Made by a program: the position numbers and the translations under genes. Positions 6,828 to 14,403 of a stretch of 20,056 nt of DNA are shown here, piece after piece (position 1 is the stretch's first letter; each line of letters opens with the position of its first letter). Source of the stretch: CAIKZJ01 sp964626015 (GTDB taxonomy: Bacteria; Bacteroidota; Ignavibacteria; Tepidaquicellales; Tepidaquicellaceae); the NCBI GenBank assembly GCA_964626015.1, contig CAZVCC010000054.1:1-20056 (forward strand), in the 5' to 3' direction. The notes beneath the pieces were generated by a model, which saw only the letters and a list, made by a program, of their open reading frames with translations, was not told where the DNA came from and searched no databases.

Positions 6828-7253
6828 ATGGAAAAGATAAAGATACTATTCGTCTGCATACACAACAGCGCCAGAAGCCAGATGGCAGAAGCTTTTGTGA
6901 ATGCATGCCACGACGATAAATTCTATGCCGAAAGTGCAGGACTCGAACCCGGTACCCTTAATCCTTTAGTCGTAAAGTCAATGTCAGAAATCGGCATAGA
7001 TATATCAAAGAATCTGACAAAGGACGTCTTCACTTTCTTTAAAGAAGGAAGATTGTATGACTATGTAATAACCGTATGCGACGAGGCTTCAGGACAAAGA
7101 TGTCCCATATTCCCTGGGGCACTGAAGACAATCAACTGGTCTTTCAAAGACCCTTCTGCTCTTATTGGAAACGAAAACGATAAGTTAATTAAGATTGCTT
7201 CTATTAGAGACAGCATAAAGAAAAAGATTAACGAATTTCTGAAAACTTTATAA
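6828..7253 (+). CDS. arsC: Arsenate reductase, LMW-phosphatase/thioredoxin-coupled type
   Basis: This 141-residue enzyme reduces As(V) to As(III). The P-loop FVCIHNSARSQMAEAF begins the protein with nucleophile Cys10, as in the low-molecular-weight tyrosine phosphatase fold. The other two redox cysteines are Cys84 (ITVCDEA) and Cys92 (GQRCPIFPG), and the general acid loop is FKDPSA (Asp108). The three-cysteine cascade identifies the thioredoxin-coupled class rather than the glutaredoxin class. In this class the final disulfide is reduced by thioredoxin, and the next gene (8 bp downstream) encodes a small CxxC redoxin that is an obvious candidate partner. The product arsenite feeds Acr3 and ArsM from the same operon. 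Confidence 0.94.
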   Translation: MEKIKILFVCIHNSARSQMAEAFVNACHDDKFYAESAGLEPGTLNPLVVKSMSEIGIDISKNLTKDVFTFFKEGRLYDYVITVCDEASGQRCPIFPGALKTINWSFKDPSALIGNENDKLIKIASIRDSIKKKINEFLKTL

Positions 7254-7261
7254 AGATTATT

Positions 7262-7501
7262 ATGCTTGAAATAAAAGTGCTCGGTACGGGCTGTGCAAGA
7301 TGCAAAGAGCTCGAAAGAATGTGTTTTGATACAGCCGCAGAAAACAACATAACCGCTGATATTAAGAAAGTTACTGATTTAAAGGAAATTATGGCTTACG
7401 GTATTATGCAGACTCCCGGTCTTGTTATTAACGGAGTTGTAAAACTTAGCGGTAAACTCCCGACAAAGAGTACACTTCTTCAGTGGATGAAAGAGCAGTG
7501 A
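7262..7501 (+). CDS. Small thioredoxin-fold CxxC protein (first copy)
   Basis: This 79-residue protein belongs to the 'redox-active disulfide protein 2' group (TIGR00412-like mini-thioredoxins). It has the active site GTGCARCKELE (Cys11, Cys14) near the N-terminus and the conserved MQTPGLVING cis-proline segment. It is shorter than standard thioredoxin and has no signal peptide, so it acts in the cytoplasm. Its position between arsC and a permease of the ArsP/COG0701 type is a recurring arrangement. Likely roles are reduction of ArsC or delivery of thiol-bound arsenic to the permease; neither is proven by sequence. A second copy lies later in the same operon. Confidence 0.85.
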   Translation: MLEIKVLGTGCARCKELERMCFDTAAENNITADIKKVTDLKEIMAYGIMQTPGLVINGVVKLSGKLPTKSTLLQWMKEQ

Positions 7502-7526
7502 CACGTGACTCAAGAGCCGTGAATTA

Positions 7527-8615
7527 GTGACGGGTAAGCCGTTAATCGGGAAGAAAAATTTATTTTATTACAACAATATTTTGGATAAAAATACGAAGAG
7601 CTTTAAAAATAATATCTGGTTTGCAGCATTATTAATTGTCTTATGGTTTTTAATCTACTTTAATCTTGAAAGACTTTCTGCTTTATTCAACGATTTTTCG
7701 GGGTTATCGTCAGTAAAAGAAGATTATGCAAGAGGAGTTGAATTCTTTGTTTACGAAGTTCCAAAAGTATTATTGCTTCTAACTCTGATTGTATTCGTTA
7801 TGGGTATTATACGAACGTATTTCTCTCCGGAAAAAACTCGCGCTTTGCTCGAAAAGAAATCATTGTTTCTTGGCAATGTTCTTGCCTCTATACTCGGTAT
7901 TTTTACTCCGTTCTGTTCATGTTCCGCTGTACCCTTATTCATTGGCTTTGTTAAAGCCGGCGTACCTCTTGGTGTCACACTTTCATTCCTTATTGCTGCA
8001 CCTATGATTAATGAAATAGCTGTAGTGCTTCTTTTCGGATTATTCGGCTGGCAGACTGCTGTCATATACGTCTCTATGGGTTTGTTAATTGCAATCGTCT
8101 CAGGGTATATTATCGGCAAACTCAAACTTGAAAAATATGTCGAAGAATGGGTTTATGAGATTAAAAGTTCTGAACAGAAATCACAAGAAGAAAAACTTCA
8201 GTTGCAGGAAAGAATTGAAAGCGGTTATACTGCAGTTAAGGATATTGTCGGAAAAGTCTGGTTGTACATAATCATAGGTGTAGGTGTTGGTGCGGGTGCG
8301 CATGGATACGTCCCTGAAGACTTCATGGCAGGCATCATGGGGAAAGATGTCTGGTGGTCGGTTCCCCTTTCTGTTTTAATAGGCATTCCTTTGTACTCTA
8401 ATGCAGCAGGGATAATTCCAATAGTATCTGTTCTGATTGAAAAAGGTGCTTCACTCGGTACCGCTCTTGCTTTTATGATGTCAGTAATAGCATTATCACT
8501 TCCCGAAGCTATTATACTTAAAAAGGTTCTGAAGATTCAGATGATTTTTATTTTCTTCGGTATTGTTGGTACAGGTATTATGCTTGTTGGTTTTATTTTT
8601 AACATAATATATTAA
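7527..8615 (+). CDS. arsP: ArsP-type permease (PF03773/COG0701), probable organoarsenical efflux
   Basis: This 362-residue polytopic membrane protein belongs to the permease family that includes the methylarsenite exporter ArsP. The family hallmark TPFCSCSAVPLFIGF lies at about residues 127-141 (Cys130, Cys132) and is followed by AGVPLGVTLSFLIAAPMINE. A matching second-half repeat is GIPLYSNAAGIIPIVSVLIEKG ... GTALAFMMSVIALSLPEAI. About eight to ten hydrophobic helices flank a polar loop (about 205-235). Co-occurrence with arsM supports export of trivalent methylated arsenic, but COG0701 proteins are diverse, so the symbol is tentative. There is no in-frame ATG near the start: GTG at 7527 or TTG at 7581 are the choices. 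The sequence before it (7502-7545) contains GTGAC-like repeats. Its stop codon abuts the GTG of acr3. Confidence 0.8.
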   Translation: MTGKPLIGKKNLFYYNNILDKNTKSFKNNIWFAALLIVLWFLIYFNLERLSALFNDFSGLSSVKEDYARGVEFFVYEVPKVLLLLTLIVFVMGIIRTYFSPEKTRALLEKKSLFLGNVLASILGIFTPFCSCSAVPLFIGFVKAGVPLGVTLSFLIAAPMINEIAVVLLFGLFGWQTAVIYVSMGLLIAIVSGYIIGKLKLEKYVEEWVYEIKSSEQKSQEEKLQLQERIESGYTAVKDIVGKVWLYIIIGVGVGAGAHGYVPEDFMAGIMGKDVWWSVPLSVLIGIPLYSNAAGIIPIVSVLIEKGASLGTALAFMMSVIALSLPEAIILKKVLKIQMIFIFFGIVGTGIMLVGFIFNIIY

Positions 8616-9698
8616 GTGGAAAAACTTACAAAGAAACTTTCATTCTTAGACAGGTATTTAACTCTGTGGATATTTGCAGCTATGCTTATTGCTGTATTGA
8701 CAGGATTCTTGTTCCCAAACATTGTTGAGTTCTGGAATAACTTTCAGTCCGGTACTACTAACATCCCGATTGCAATCGGACTTATCCTGATGATGTATCC
8801 GCCCCTTGCAAAAGTAAGATATGAAGACCTTGGTAAAGTGTTCCGGAATTTCAAAGTGCTTGCTCTGTCTCTCGTTCAAAACTGGATAATCGGTCCTCTG
8901 CTTATGTTCTTTCTTGCAATAATATTCCTGCAGGATTATCCCGAATATATGGGAGGGCTGATTCTGATAGGACTTGCTCGGTGCATTGCTATGGTTATAG
9001 TGTGGAACGAACTCGCAAAAGGAGACACAGAATACGCAGCAGGTCTCGTGGCATTTAATTCCGTCTTTCAGGTTCTTTTCTTTTCCGTATATGCTTATAT
9101 ATTTCTGACGATTCTGCCGGGACTGTTCGGATTGACTTCGTTCACGGTTAATGTTACTATCGGCCAGATTGCTGAAAGCGTCTTTATATACCTTGGCATA
9201 CCGTTTATTGCAGGTATGCTTACAAGATTAATTCTCGTTAAACTAAAGGGAAAAGATTGGTATCACAATAAATTCATACCAAAGATAAGCCCTGTAACAC
9301 TTATAGCACTGCTCTTCACAATATTTGTCATGTTTTCCTTCAAAGGAGAAACTATTATAAAAATTCCCTTTGATGTCTTGCGGATTGCTATTCCATTAAT
9401 TATTTACTTTGTTTTAATGTTCTTCGTATCATTCTTAATGGGGAAGAAGGTTGGTGCGGATTATTCAAAGACCGCGACGTTGTCATTCACCGCTGCCAGC
9501 AATAACTTCGAGCTTGCTATAGCGGTTGCAGTGGCTGTCTTTACGATTAATTCCGGTGAGGCTTTTGCAGCAGTTATAGGACCGCTCGTTGAAGTACCGG
9601 TACTGATAGCTCTGGTAAATGTTTCACTTTGGCTGCAGAGAAAATATTTTCCCAAAGCTGAAAAAGGCGATATTAAACCGCCTGACTTATGTTCTTAA
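8616..9698 (+). CDS. acr3: Acr3-type arsenite efflux permease
   Basis: This 360-residue inner-membrane protein with about ten transmembrane helices extrudes arsenite using the proton-motive force. Acr3 hallmarks are MMYPPLAKVRYEDL, the fourth-helix motif GLARCIAMVIVWNELAKGD with the essential thiolate Cys123, TAASNNFELAIAVAVA, and the later helix IGPLVEVPVLIALV with conserved Glu326. It starts at GTG 8616, directly after the TAA of the upstream permease, so translational coupling is likely. It exports the arsenite made by ArsC. The short gap of 18 bp to the next lipoprotein gene places it centrally in the operon. Confidence 0.95.
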   Translation: MEKLTKKLSFLDRYLTLWIFAAMLIAVLTGFLFPNIVEFWNNFQSGTTNIPIAIGLILMMYPPLAKVRYEDLGKVFRNFKVLALSLVQNWIIGPLLMFFLAIIFLQDYPEYMGGLILIGLARCIAMVIVWNELAKGDTEYAAGLVAFNSVFQVLFFSVYAYIFLTILPGLFGLTSFTVNVTIGQIAESVFIYLGIPFIAGMLTRLILVKLKGKDWYHNKFIPKISPVTLIALLFTIFVMFSFKGETIIKIPFDVLRIAIPLIIYFVLMFFVSFLMGKKVGADYSKTATLSFTAASNNFELAIAVAVAVFTINSGEAFAAVIGPLVEVPVLIALVNVSLWLQRKYFPKAEKGDIKPPDLCS

Positions 9699-9716
9699 TG
9701 TAAACAGTAAATTCAA

Positions 9717-10118
9717 ATGAAAAAACTCGTTATAATATTTCTGTTAAGTTTTATTTTTGCGTCTTGTCAGAAAGAAAAGATAATCGGCACTAATGATATT
9801 ACTTACAAAGTTTATTATTTCCATCCGTCTGCAAGATGCGAAAGCTGCATTAATATAGAGAACTTCACAAAGGAGCTTGTTACCACAAAATATTCTACCC
9901 CCCTTCCGATGAAGTATGAATCACTAAACATTGAAGAACCTGAAAACGAACATTTCAGAAAAGACTTTAATCTTAAGTTTGGCTCTGTTGTAATAACAAA
10001 GTATAATAAAGGACAGGTCGAAAAATTTAAGAGTCTCGATAGTATCTGGTCATACAGCGATAATAAGTTTAACTTTTTCAAATACGCTGACAGTGAAATT
10101 CAAGCATTCTTAAAATGA
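9717..10118 (+). CDS. arsF: ArsF-family lipoprotein with CxxC motif
   Basis: This 133-residue lipoprotein has a signal peptide ending in the lipobox IFASC (Cys17), so it is anchored in a membrane facing the periplasm. The mature part starts with YKVYYFHPSARCESCINIE, in which Cys41 and Cys44 form a CxxC redox-like motif in a thioredoxin-like beta strand. This matches the Bacteroidota family that databases name 'nitrophenyl compound nitroreductase subunit ArsF'. Despite that name, it is seen mainly in arsenic operons, and its true activity is unclear to me. The stop overlaps the next start by 4 bp (ATGA), indicating coupled translation with the second mini-thioredoxin. Confidence 0.78.
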   Translation: MKKLVIIFLLSFIFASCQKEKIIGTNDITYKVYYFHPSARCESCINIENFTKELVTTKYSTPLPMKYESLNIEEPENEHFRKDFNLKFGSVVITKYNKGQVEKFKSLDSIWSYSDNKFNFFKYADSEIQAFLK

Positions 10119-10354
10119 CCATAAAAATTCTGGGCAGCGGCTGTAGTAGATGTAACAAGCTCTTTAAGAGAGTAACAGTGGTAGTAAAAGAAAATAATAT
10201 TCAGGCAGAGGTGATAAAATCAGACGATATAAAAGAATACGCAAAATTCGGTATAATGATGACACCCGGATTAGTAATTAATGAGAAACTCGTATGTTCC
10301 ATAAATGTTCCTTCGGAAAAAGATATACTTAAATATATTTATAATAATTCTTAA
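10115..10354 (+). CDS. Small thioredoxin-fold CxxC protein (second copy)
   Basis: This 79-residue cytoplasmic mini-thioredoxin is a paralogue of the protein at 7262-7501. It shares the same length, the active site GSGCSRCNKL (Cys10, Cys13) and the MMTPGLVINE cis-proline segment, but otherwise it has diverged clearly. It carries no signal peptide, although the genes on either side encode lipoproteins. The 4-bp overlap with the upstream ArsF-family gene and the 16-bp gap to the thioredoxin-like lipoprotein gene tie it to the membrane redox part of the operon. It may pass electrons to the CcdA-like protein. Confidence 0.82.
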   Translation: MTIKILGSGCSRCNKLFKRVTVVVKENNIQAEVIKSDDIKEYAKFGIMMTPGLVINEKLVCSINVPSEKDILKYIYNNS

Positions 10355-10370
10355 AAATAAATTCCCCCTT

Positions 10371-10772
10371 ATGAAAAAACAGATTGTAGTCTTATTATTG
10401 ATTGTTTTCACCATTATTTCCTGCAAGAAAAGCAGTACAGAAAACACACACGAAACAAGCGGTGTCGTGGGTAAAGATTCCGTTAAACATAAAATTGAAT
10501 TTGTAGAGCTTGGCTCCGTAAATTGCGTTCCCTGCAAGAAGATGCAGCCAATCATGAAATCAATTGAGGAGAAATACAAAGAACAGGTAAAGGTTACATT
10601 CCATGACGTATGGAAAGATGACGCTCCTGCTAAGAAATACGGAATACAATTAATCCCAACTCAGGTATTTCTGGATGCCGGCGGCAAAGAAATCATGCGG
10701 CACGAAGGCTTTTTCCCTGAAGAAGATATTGACAAGTTTCTTCAGTCACAAAATGTAAACATACCGCAATAA
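10371..10772 (+). CDS. Periplasmic thioredoxin-fold lipoprotein
   Basis: The ATG at 10371 gives 133 residues with a proper lipoprotein signal (MKKQIVVLLLIVFTIISCKK, lipobox Cys18). A start 22 codons upstream is possible but would overlap the preceding gene and spoil the signal. The mature part has a thioredoxin fold: EFVELGSVNCVPCKKMQPI with active-site Cys52 and Cys55, then KYGIQLIPTQVFLD with the cis-proline. The CVPC centre differs from the CGPC of thioredoxin and is similar to other periplasmic reductants. It should face the periplasm and is the likely electron acceptor of the CcdA-like protein encoded next, whose start overlaps its stop by one base (TAATG). Confidence 0.88.
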   Translation: MKKQIVVLLLIVFTIISCKKSSTENTHETSGVVGKDSVKHKIEFVELGSVNCVPCKKMQPIMKSIEEKYKEQVKVTFHDVWKDDAPAKKYGIQLIPTQVFLDAGGKEIMRHEGFFPEEDIDKFLQSQNVNIPQ

Positions 10773-11476
10773 TGATAGACATTATATTCGAATACTTTAC
10801 TGACGCTTTAACTTACGGATTCTGGTTTTCCCTTTCTGCTGCATTTGTCTGGGGACTGTTGAGTATTGTTCTTAGTCCCTGCCATTTATCCAGTATCCCG
10901 CTTGTAGTCGGATATCTTACTTCCATGAATGAAACCAGCATACGCAGAACTTTCTTTATCTCATTTGCTTTTACAATGGGCATTCTTGTTACTATTCTCC
11001 TGATAGGAATTATAACTGCCTTAACAGGACAAATTCTTGGAGACATTGGGAAAATCGGAAATATTCTCGTATCAGTTGTTTTTATTCTCATAGGTTTGTA
11101 CTTAATGGATGTGTTAAAAATTCCGATTCCGGGAATGAATATCAAATCACCAAATTCGAAAGGTTATCTCTCATCATTTATTCTTGGACTCCTTTTCGGT
11201 TTGGGGCTTGGTCCGTGCACCTTTGCTTTCATGGCACCTGTTATAGTGATTGTGTTTAAGATATCATCTACTAATCTAATGCATGGATTATTACTTATTG
11301 TAAGTTTCGCTACCGGTCATTGTATTTTGATAATTGCCGCAGGTGTTTCATTCGTTAAAGTTCAGAACTTTTTAAACTGGAACGAAAACTCGAGAGCAGT
11401 TGGTATAATAAAGAGTGCAGCGGGGGTTCTGGTTATATTCGGGGGTATATATTTACTATATAATTACGTTATTTGA
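10772..11476 (+). CDS. CcdA/DsbD-like transmembrane electron carrier
   Basis: This 234-residue integral membrane protein has about six helices and belongs to the CcdA/DsbD-beta family (cytochrome c biogenesis protein, transmembrane region). The two redox cysteines lie in the symmetric motifs LSPCHLSSIPLVVGY (Cys37) and LGPCTFAFMAPV (Cys149), as in other family members. Such proteins carry electrons from cytoplasmic thioredoxin to periplasmic thiol proteins. Because it is translationally coupled to a thioredoxin-like lipoprotein and follows two mini-thioredoxins, I infer that it powers a periplasmic reductive pathway used in arsenic resistance, not general cytochrome maturation. It is the last gene of the operon; the next gene starts 98 bp later with its own promoter-like sequence. 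Confidence 0.85.
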   Translation: MIDIIFEYFTDALTYGFWFSLSAAFVWGLLSIVLSPCHLSSIPLVVGYLTSMNETSIRRTFFISFAFTMGILVTILLIGIITALTGQILGDIGKIGNILVSVVFILIGLYLMDVLKIPIPGMNIKSPNSKGYLSSFILGLLFGLGLGPCTFAFMAPVIVIVFKISSTNLMHGLLLIVSFATGHCILIIAAGVSFVKVQNFLNWNENSRAVGIIKSAAGVLVIFGGIYLLYNYVI

Positions 11477-11514
11477 CAATGCTTTTTTTGAAGTTTTTCT
11501 TCTAAATATATAAG

Positions 11515-11546
11515 TTGATTTTTACATAACAGATAATTAAGTTTTG
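11515..11546 (+). promoter_or_regulatory. Candidate promoter of the secreted Asp-box gene
   Basis: TTG at 11515-11517 and AAGTTTTG at 11539-11546 (one mismatch to TAnnTTTG) are separated by 21 bp. The start codon at 11575 follows at a distance that fits a short leader. No strong terminator for the arsenic operon is seen between 11476 and here, so some read-through is possible. Confidence 0.35.
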
Positions 11547-11562
11547 GAAATCTTAACTTAAA

Positions 11563-11568
11563 AAGGAG
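11563..11568 (+). promoter_or_regulatory. Strong Shine-Dalgarno sequence AAGGAG
   Basis: AAGGAG ends 6 bp before the ATG at 11575. Most genes here have only AT-rich leaders, so this canonical site is unusual for the window. It suggests high translation of the secreted protein and confirms the start. Confidence 0.65.
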
Positions 11569-11574
11569 TATAAC

Positions 11575-13089
11575 ATGAAAAACTTGTTCTTGCTTTTTTT
11601 AATCTTTATTACTGCCTCTTTGTTACCGGCTCAAACACCAGTGGCAGAAATCTATGACCCCCCGCTGCCGTACGTTAGCAGCAATTCTGATTGGGGCACG
11701 GATCTTCTCGTTTCTTCAACGGAGCCTTTCGGAAGACATTCGGGAATTTATAGAAGCAGCAATAATGCCATTTACGTTGCTATTCCTGATACGAACATTC
11801 TTGCGGGAAGATGTGTCGTTGTTCTACGGTCAACTAACGACGGTGCTAACTGGTCAATTACCGGTTCGATAACGCCAGCCGCAATCGTACCCAAGACAAA
11901 ACTGGTTGGAAGAAATGATTCGCTCTATTGTTTCTTTGATTATGGTTCTTCGATTTACACATGGAATATTCTTAACAATAACCTTTATCAGTTCACGGCT
12001 TACACAAATGTAAGAGATTTTGATGCAGTCATTTCATCGACACTTAGTCTTTATCTAATCGTTGACCTTATAGGCAATAATCAGATTAGGTTGTATGGTT
12101 CCGGAACCGGAGGTCAAACATGGTCCTATTCGAATTATCTCAGTTCAACGGGTGCACACCCAAGACTTTGTATGTCAGGCACGGGCGATACTATTATGAT
12201 AAATTATTACGGGGTTACAATTGCTCCTGACACTGTTTCATCAGCTATCAGAAGCGTTCGATACAGAGAATCAGGGGCTACAACTCTTTCCATTGCAGGG
12301 TCTTTCTCAACACCGATTCCAGCAGGGGTGCCAAAATCACAATTTCAGGGTGTTTTAAACTATGATAAAGCATGGATTTTTTACACAACGGGATTGACAG
12401 GAGATATTGATTTGAACTGTATCGTTAGTAATGATAACGGTGTTACTTTCGGAACACCATTTACAATTGGTGCACTTCCCTCAAGGGATGAATACTGGTT
12501 CGACGCAAAACATTATAATTCAGGTGTGGATTTAGTTTATTACTCTGATTCGCTGCAAGGAGGACCCGCAACATCGCAGACGGATAAACTGTTTTACACT
12601 TACGCTCTATTTAATACACCCGAATCTTTCTCTGTTCCGTTTGCTTTTTCTCAAAAACCACCCATGTGGTCAGATAGAGGTTACATACCGACACTGGTTG
12701 AGTATTACAATCCCGGAAATGACGTGGGTGTTGTATGGGTAGGACAGGACGGAGCAAACAGAAAAGTTTACTACGACAGATATGCAGCGGTTACACGTAT
12801 TTCGAACAATGAAAATGTTGTTCCCGAAGAATATTCACTCGGTCAGAATTATCCTAACCCGTTTAATCCTGAAACAAAGATTGAATTCGCAATTCCCAAG
12901 AACGGAATGGTATCAATAAGATTGTATGATATAACGGGCAGGGAAGTATCAACAATTCTTAACCGCGAAATGTCGAAAGGCAGTTATACGGTAGATTTCA
13001 ATGCGTCTTCAATATCAACGGGTGTGTATTTTTATAAACTTGTTTCAGGCAGCTTCTCGGCAGCAAAAAAGATGATGGTTATCAAATAA
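11575..13089 (+). CDS. Secreted Asp-box (sialidase-like) protein with T9SS type A sorting domain
   Basis: This 504-residue protein has a signal peptide (residues about 1-20, ending LLPAQ). The middle carries Asp-box-like motifs such as STNDGANWSITG, GGQTWSYS and SNDNGVTF, suggesting a BNR/sialidase-type beta-propeller of about 390 residues. The C-terminus from about residue 416 is a T9SS sorting domain (GQNYPNPFNPETKIEF, LYDITGREV, GVYFYKLV). It is expected to be secreted through the T9SS. I see no clear sialidase catalytic set, so enzymatic activity should not be assumed. It is related in design, not closely in sequence, to the 710-residue protein at the start of the window. A strong terminator follows, so it is probably transcribed alone. 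Confidence 0.87.
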   Translation: MKNLFLLFLIFITASLLPAQTPVAEIYDPPLPYVSSNSDWGTDLLVSSTEPFGRHSGIYRSSNNAIYVAIPDTNILAGRCVVVLRSTNDGANWSITGSITPAAIVPKTKLVGRNDSLYCFFDYGSSIYTWNILNNNLYQFTAYTNVRDFDAVISSTLSLYLIVDLIGNNQIRLYGSGTGGQTWSYSNYLSSTGAHPRLCMSGTGDTIMINYYGVTIAPDTVSSAIRSVRYRESGATTLSIAGSFSTPIPAGVPKSQFQGVLNYDKAWIFYTTGLTGDIDLNCIVSNDNGVTFGTPFTIGALPSRDEYWFDAKHYNSGVDLVYYSDSLQGGPATSQTDKLFYTYALFNTPESFSVPFAFSQKPPMWSDRGYIPTLVEYYNPGNDVGVVWVGQDGANRKVYYDRYAAVTRISNNENVVPEEYSLGQNYPNPFNPETKIEFAIPKNGMVSIRLYDITGREVSTILNREMSKGSYTVDFNASSISTGVYFYKLVSGSFSAAKKMMVIK

Positions 13090-13109
13090 TTAACGGATCA
13101 TGTTTATTA

Positions 13110-13146
13110 ATAACCGCCCGGGCTATTAACGGGCGGTTATGTTTTT
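13110..13146 (+). terminator. Intrinsic terminator after the secreted Asp-box gene
   Basis: A perfect 11-bp GC-rich stem ATAACCGCCCG (13110-13120) / CGGGCGGTTAT (13130-13140) with a 9-nt loop is followed by GTTTTTA. It begins 20 bp after the stop codon, which is a classic Rho-independent arrangement. Confidence 0.88.
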
Positions 13147-13236
13147 ATCCATTCACTCTTTTAAGTTTTACAAGTATAACATGTCTTTAAAATCTCGTAT
13201 TAATAAGTTAATTTGAATAAATTTATTTATTACAGT

Positions 13237-14340
13237 ATGAAAAATTTCAGAATATTCTTTGCCGTCTTGTCTCTTTTCTTCGTATTTAGCACACTGCACG
13301 CTCAGGATTTAATCGATGTCAAAATTAACGACGCAACGGGTGTGAAGAATCAGGGTATGAGCGGTACTTGCTGGTGTTTCTCGGTAGTTTCGATACTTGA
13401 ATCCGGTATGATTAAAGCAGGAATCAATTCGCCGGACCTTTCCGAAATGTTTATCGTTAGAAACATTTATTTTGATAAAGCAAAAAACTACGTGCTTCGA
13501 CAGGGGTTTACAAGGTTCTCCGAGGGGGCTTTTACTCATGATGTAATCCCTGCCATTACTAAGTATGGTATGGTTCCTGAGGAGGTATATCCGTATTCTA
13601 AATCGAGTACGATAAACCATCAGGGGTTTGACACAAAACTTAAAAAATTTCTCGACAGCGTAATCGCTAAAGCACCAATCTCACTCGACTGGCAGATTAA
13701 CTTTAATAAAATGCTCGACGATAAATTCGGAACTGTCCCGTCTGAATTTACTTACGAAGGAAAAACGTACACGCCTCTATCATATTCAAAAGATGTTTTA
13801 AAATTTGATCCCGACGATTACATCGGGCTTACTTCGTTCACACATCATCAGTTTTATAAACCGTTCAACGTAGAAGTGCCCGACAATTATTCAGGCGGTT
13901 TGTTTTATAATGTTCCTGTAAACGAACTTCTCGAAGCAACGGAGTACGCCATAATGGAAGGCTACACTGTCGGTTGGGATGCGGATGTTTCGAACCCATA
14001 TTTCGAACAGGATAAAGGCTGGGCTTTGGTTCCGAAGGATAAATCCGACTTATCCGGTTCGATTAATCCCGATGATGCTGAGGTTGATTATACACAGCAA
14101 TCCCGTCAGGAGCTTTTTGAAAACCTTACCACACAGGACGACCATTTAATGCATTTAACCGGAATTAAAAAGACCAAAGAAGGAAAGAAATTTTTCTTCG
14201 TGAAAAATTCATGGGGATCGATGGGACCGTTTAAGGGTTTCATTAACGTCTCTGAAACATACTTTGGTATTAATACCATCACAATCGTAATGCCAAAAGC
14301 CGGCTTAAAGCCTGATATTAGGGCAAAGCTGGGTATATAA
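13237..14340 (+). CDS. Secreted papain-family (C1, bleomycin-hydrolase-like) cysteine peptidase
   Basis: This 367-residue protein starts at the ATG at 13237, which gives a good signal peptide (MKNFRIFFAVLSLFFVFSTL, cleaved after HAQ). A TTG start 8 codons earlier is also open. The catalytic residues of family C1 are present: oxyanion Gln39 and nucleophile Cys45 in KNQGMSGTCWCFS, His303 in DDHLMHLTGI and Asn324 in FFVKNSWGSMG. The spacing between Cys and His, and the MxxLTG context, resemble aminopeptidase C/bleomycin hydrolase (C1B) rather than classical papain. Those enzymes are normally cytoplasmic, longer (about 450 residues) and hexameric, whereas this one is predicted to be exported and has no T9SS domain. 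It is likely a periplasmic peptidase. It has its own terminator. Confidence 0.87.
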   Translation: MKNFRIFFAVLSLFFVFSTLHAQDLIDVKINDATGVKNQGMSGTCWCFSVVSILESGMIKAGINSPDLSEMFIVRNIYFDKAKNYVLRQGFTRFSEGAFTHDVIPAITKYGMVPEEVYPYSKSSTINHQGFDTKLKKFLDSVIAKAPISLDWQINFNKMLDDKFGTVPSEFTYEGKTYTPLSYSKDVLKFDPDDYIGLTSFTHHQFYKPFNVEVPDNYSGGLFYNVPVNELLEATEYAIMEGYTVGWDADVSNPYFEQDKGWALVPKDKSDLSGSINPDDAEVDYTQQSRQELFENLTTQDDHLMHLTGIKKTKEGKKFFFVKNSWGSMGPFKGFINVSETYFGINTITIVMPKAGLKPDIRAKLGI

Positions 14341-14362
14341 TCAGTTTTAATGATATGTTAAC

Positions 14363-14400
14363 ATCCGGCTGACGATTTAATACAGCCGGATTGTTATATT
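14363..14400 (+). terminator. Intrinsic terminator after the peptidase gene
   Basis: A 9-bp perfect stem ATCCGGCTG (14363-14371) / CAGCCGGAT (14383-14391) with an 11-nt loop is followed by TGTTATATTT. It starts 23 bp after the peptidase stop codon. It also sets the upstream limit for the start of the next gene. Confidence 0.72.
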
Positions 14401-14403
14401 TAT

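Noticed and set aside
10305..10370. Upstream start for the thioredoxin-fold lipoprotein
   Set aside because: It overlaps the preceding gene by 50 bp and puts 22 charged residues before the lipoprotein signal; the ATG at 10371 gives a standard lipobox position.
11477..11510. Terminator at the end of the arsenic operon
   Set aside because: Only a 4-bp GAAG/CTTC stem in a T-rich stretch is present, which is too weak to call.
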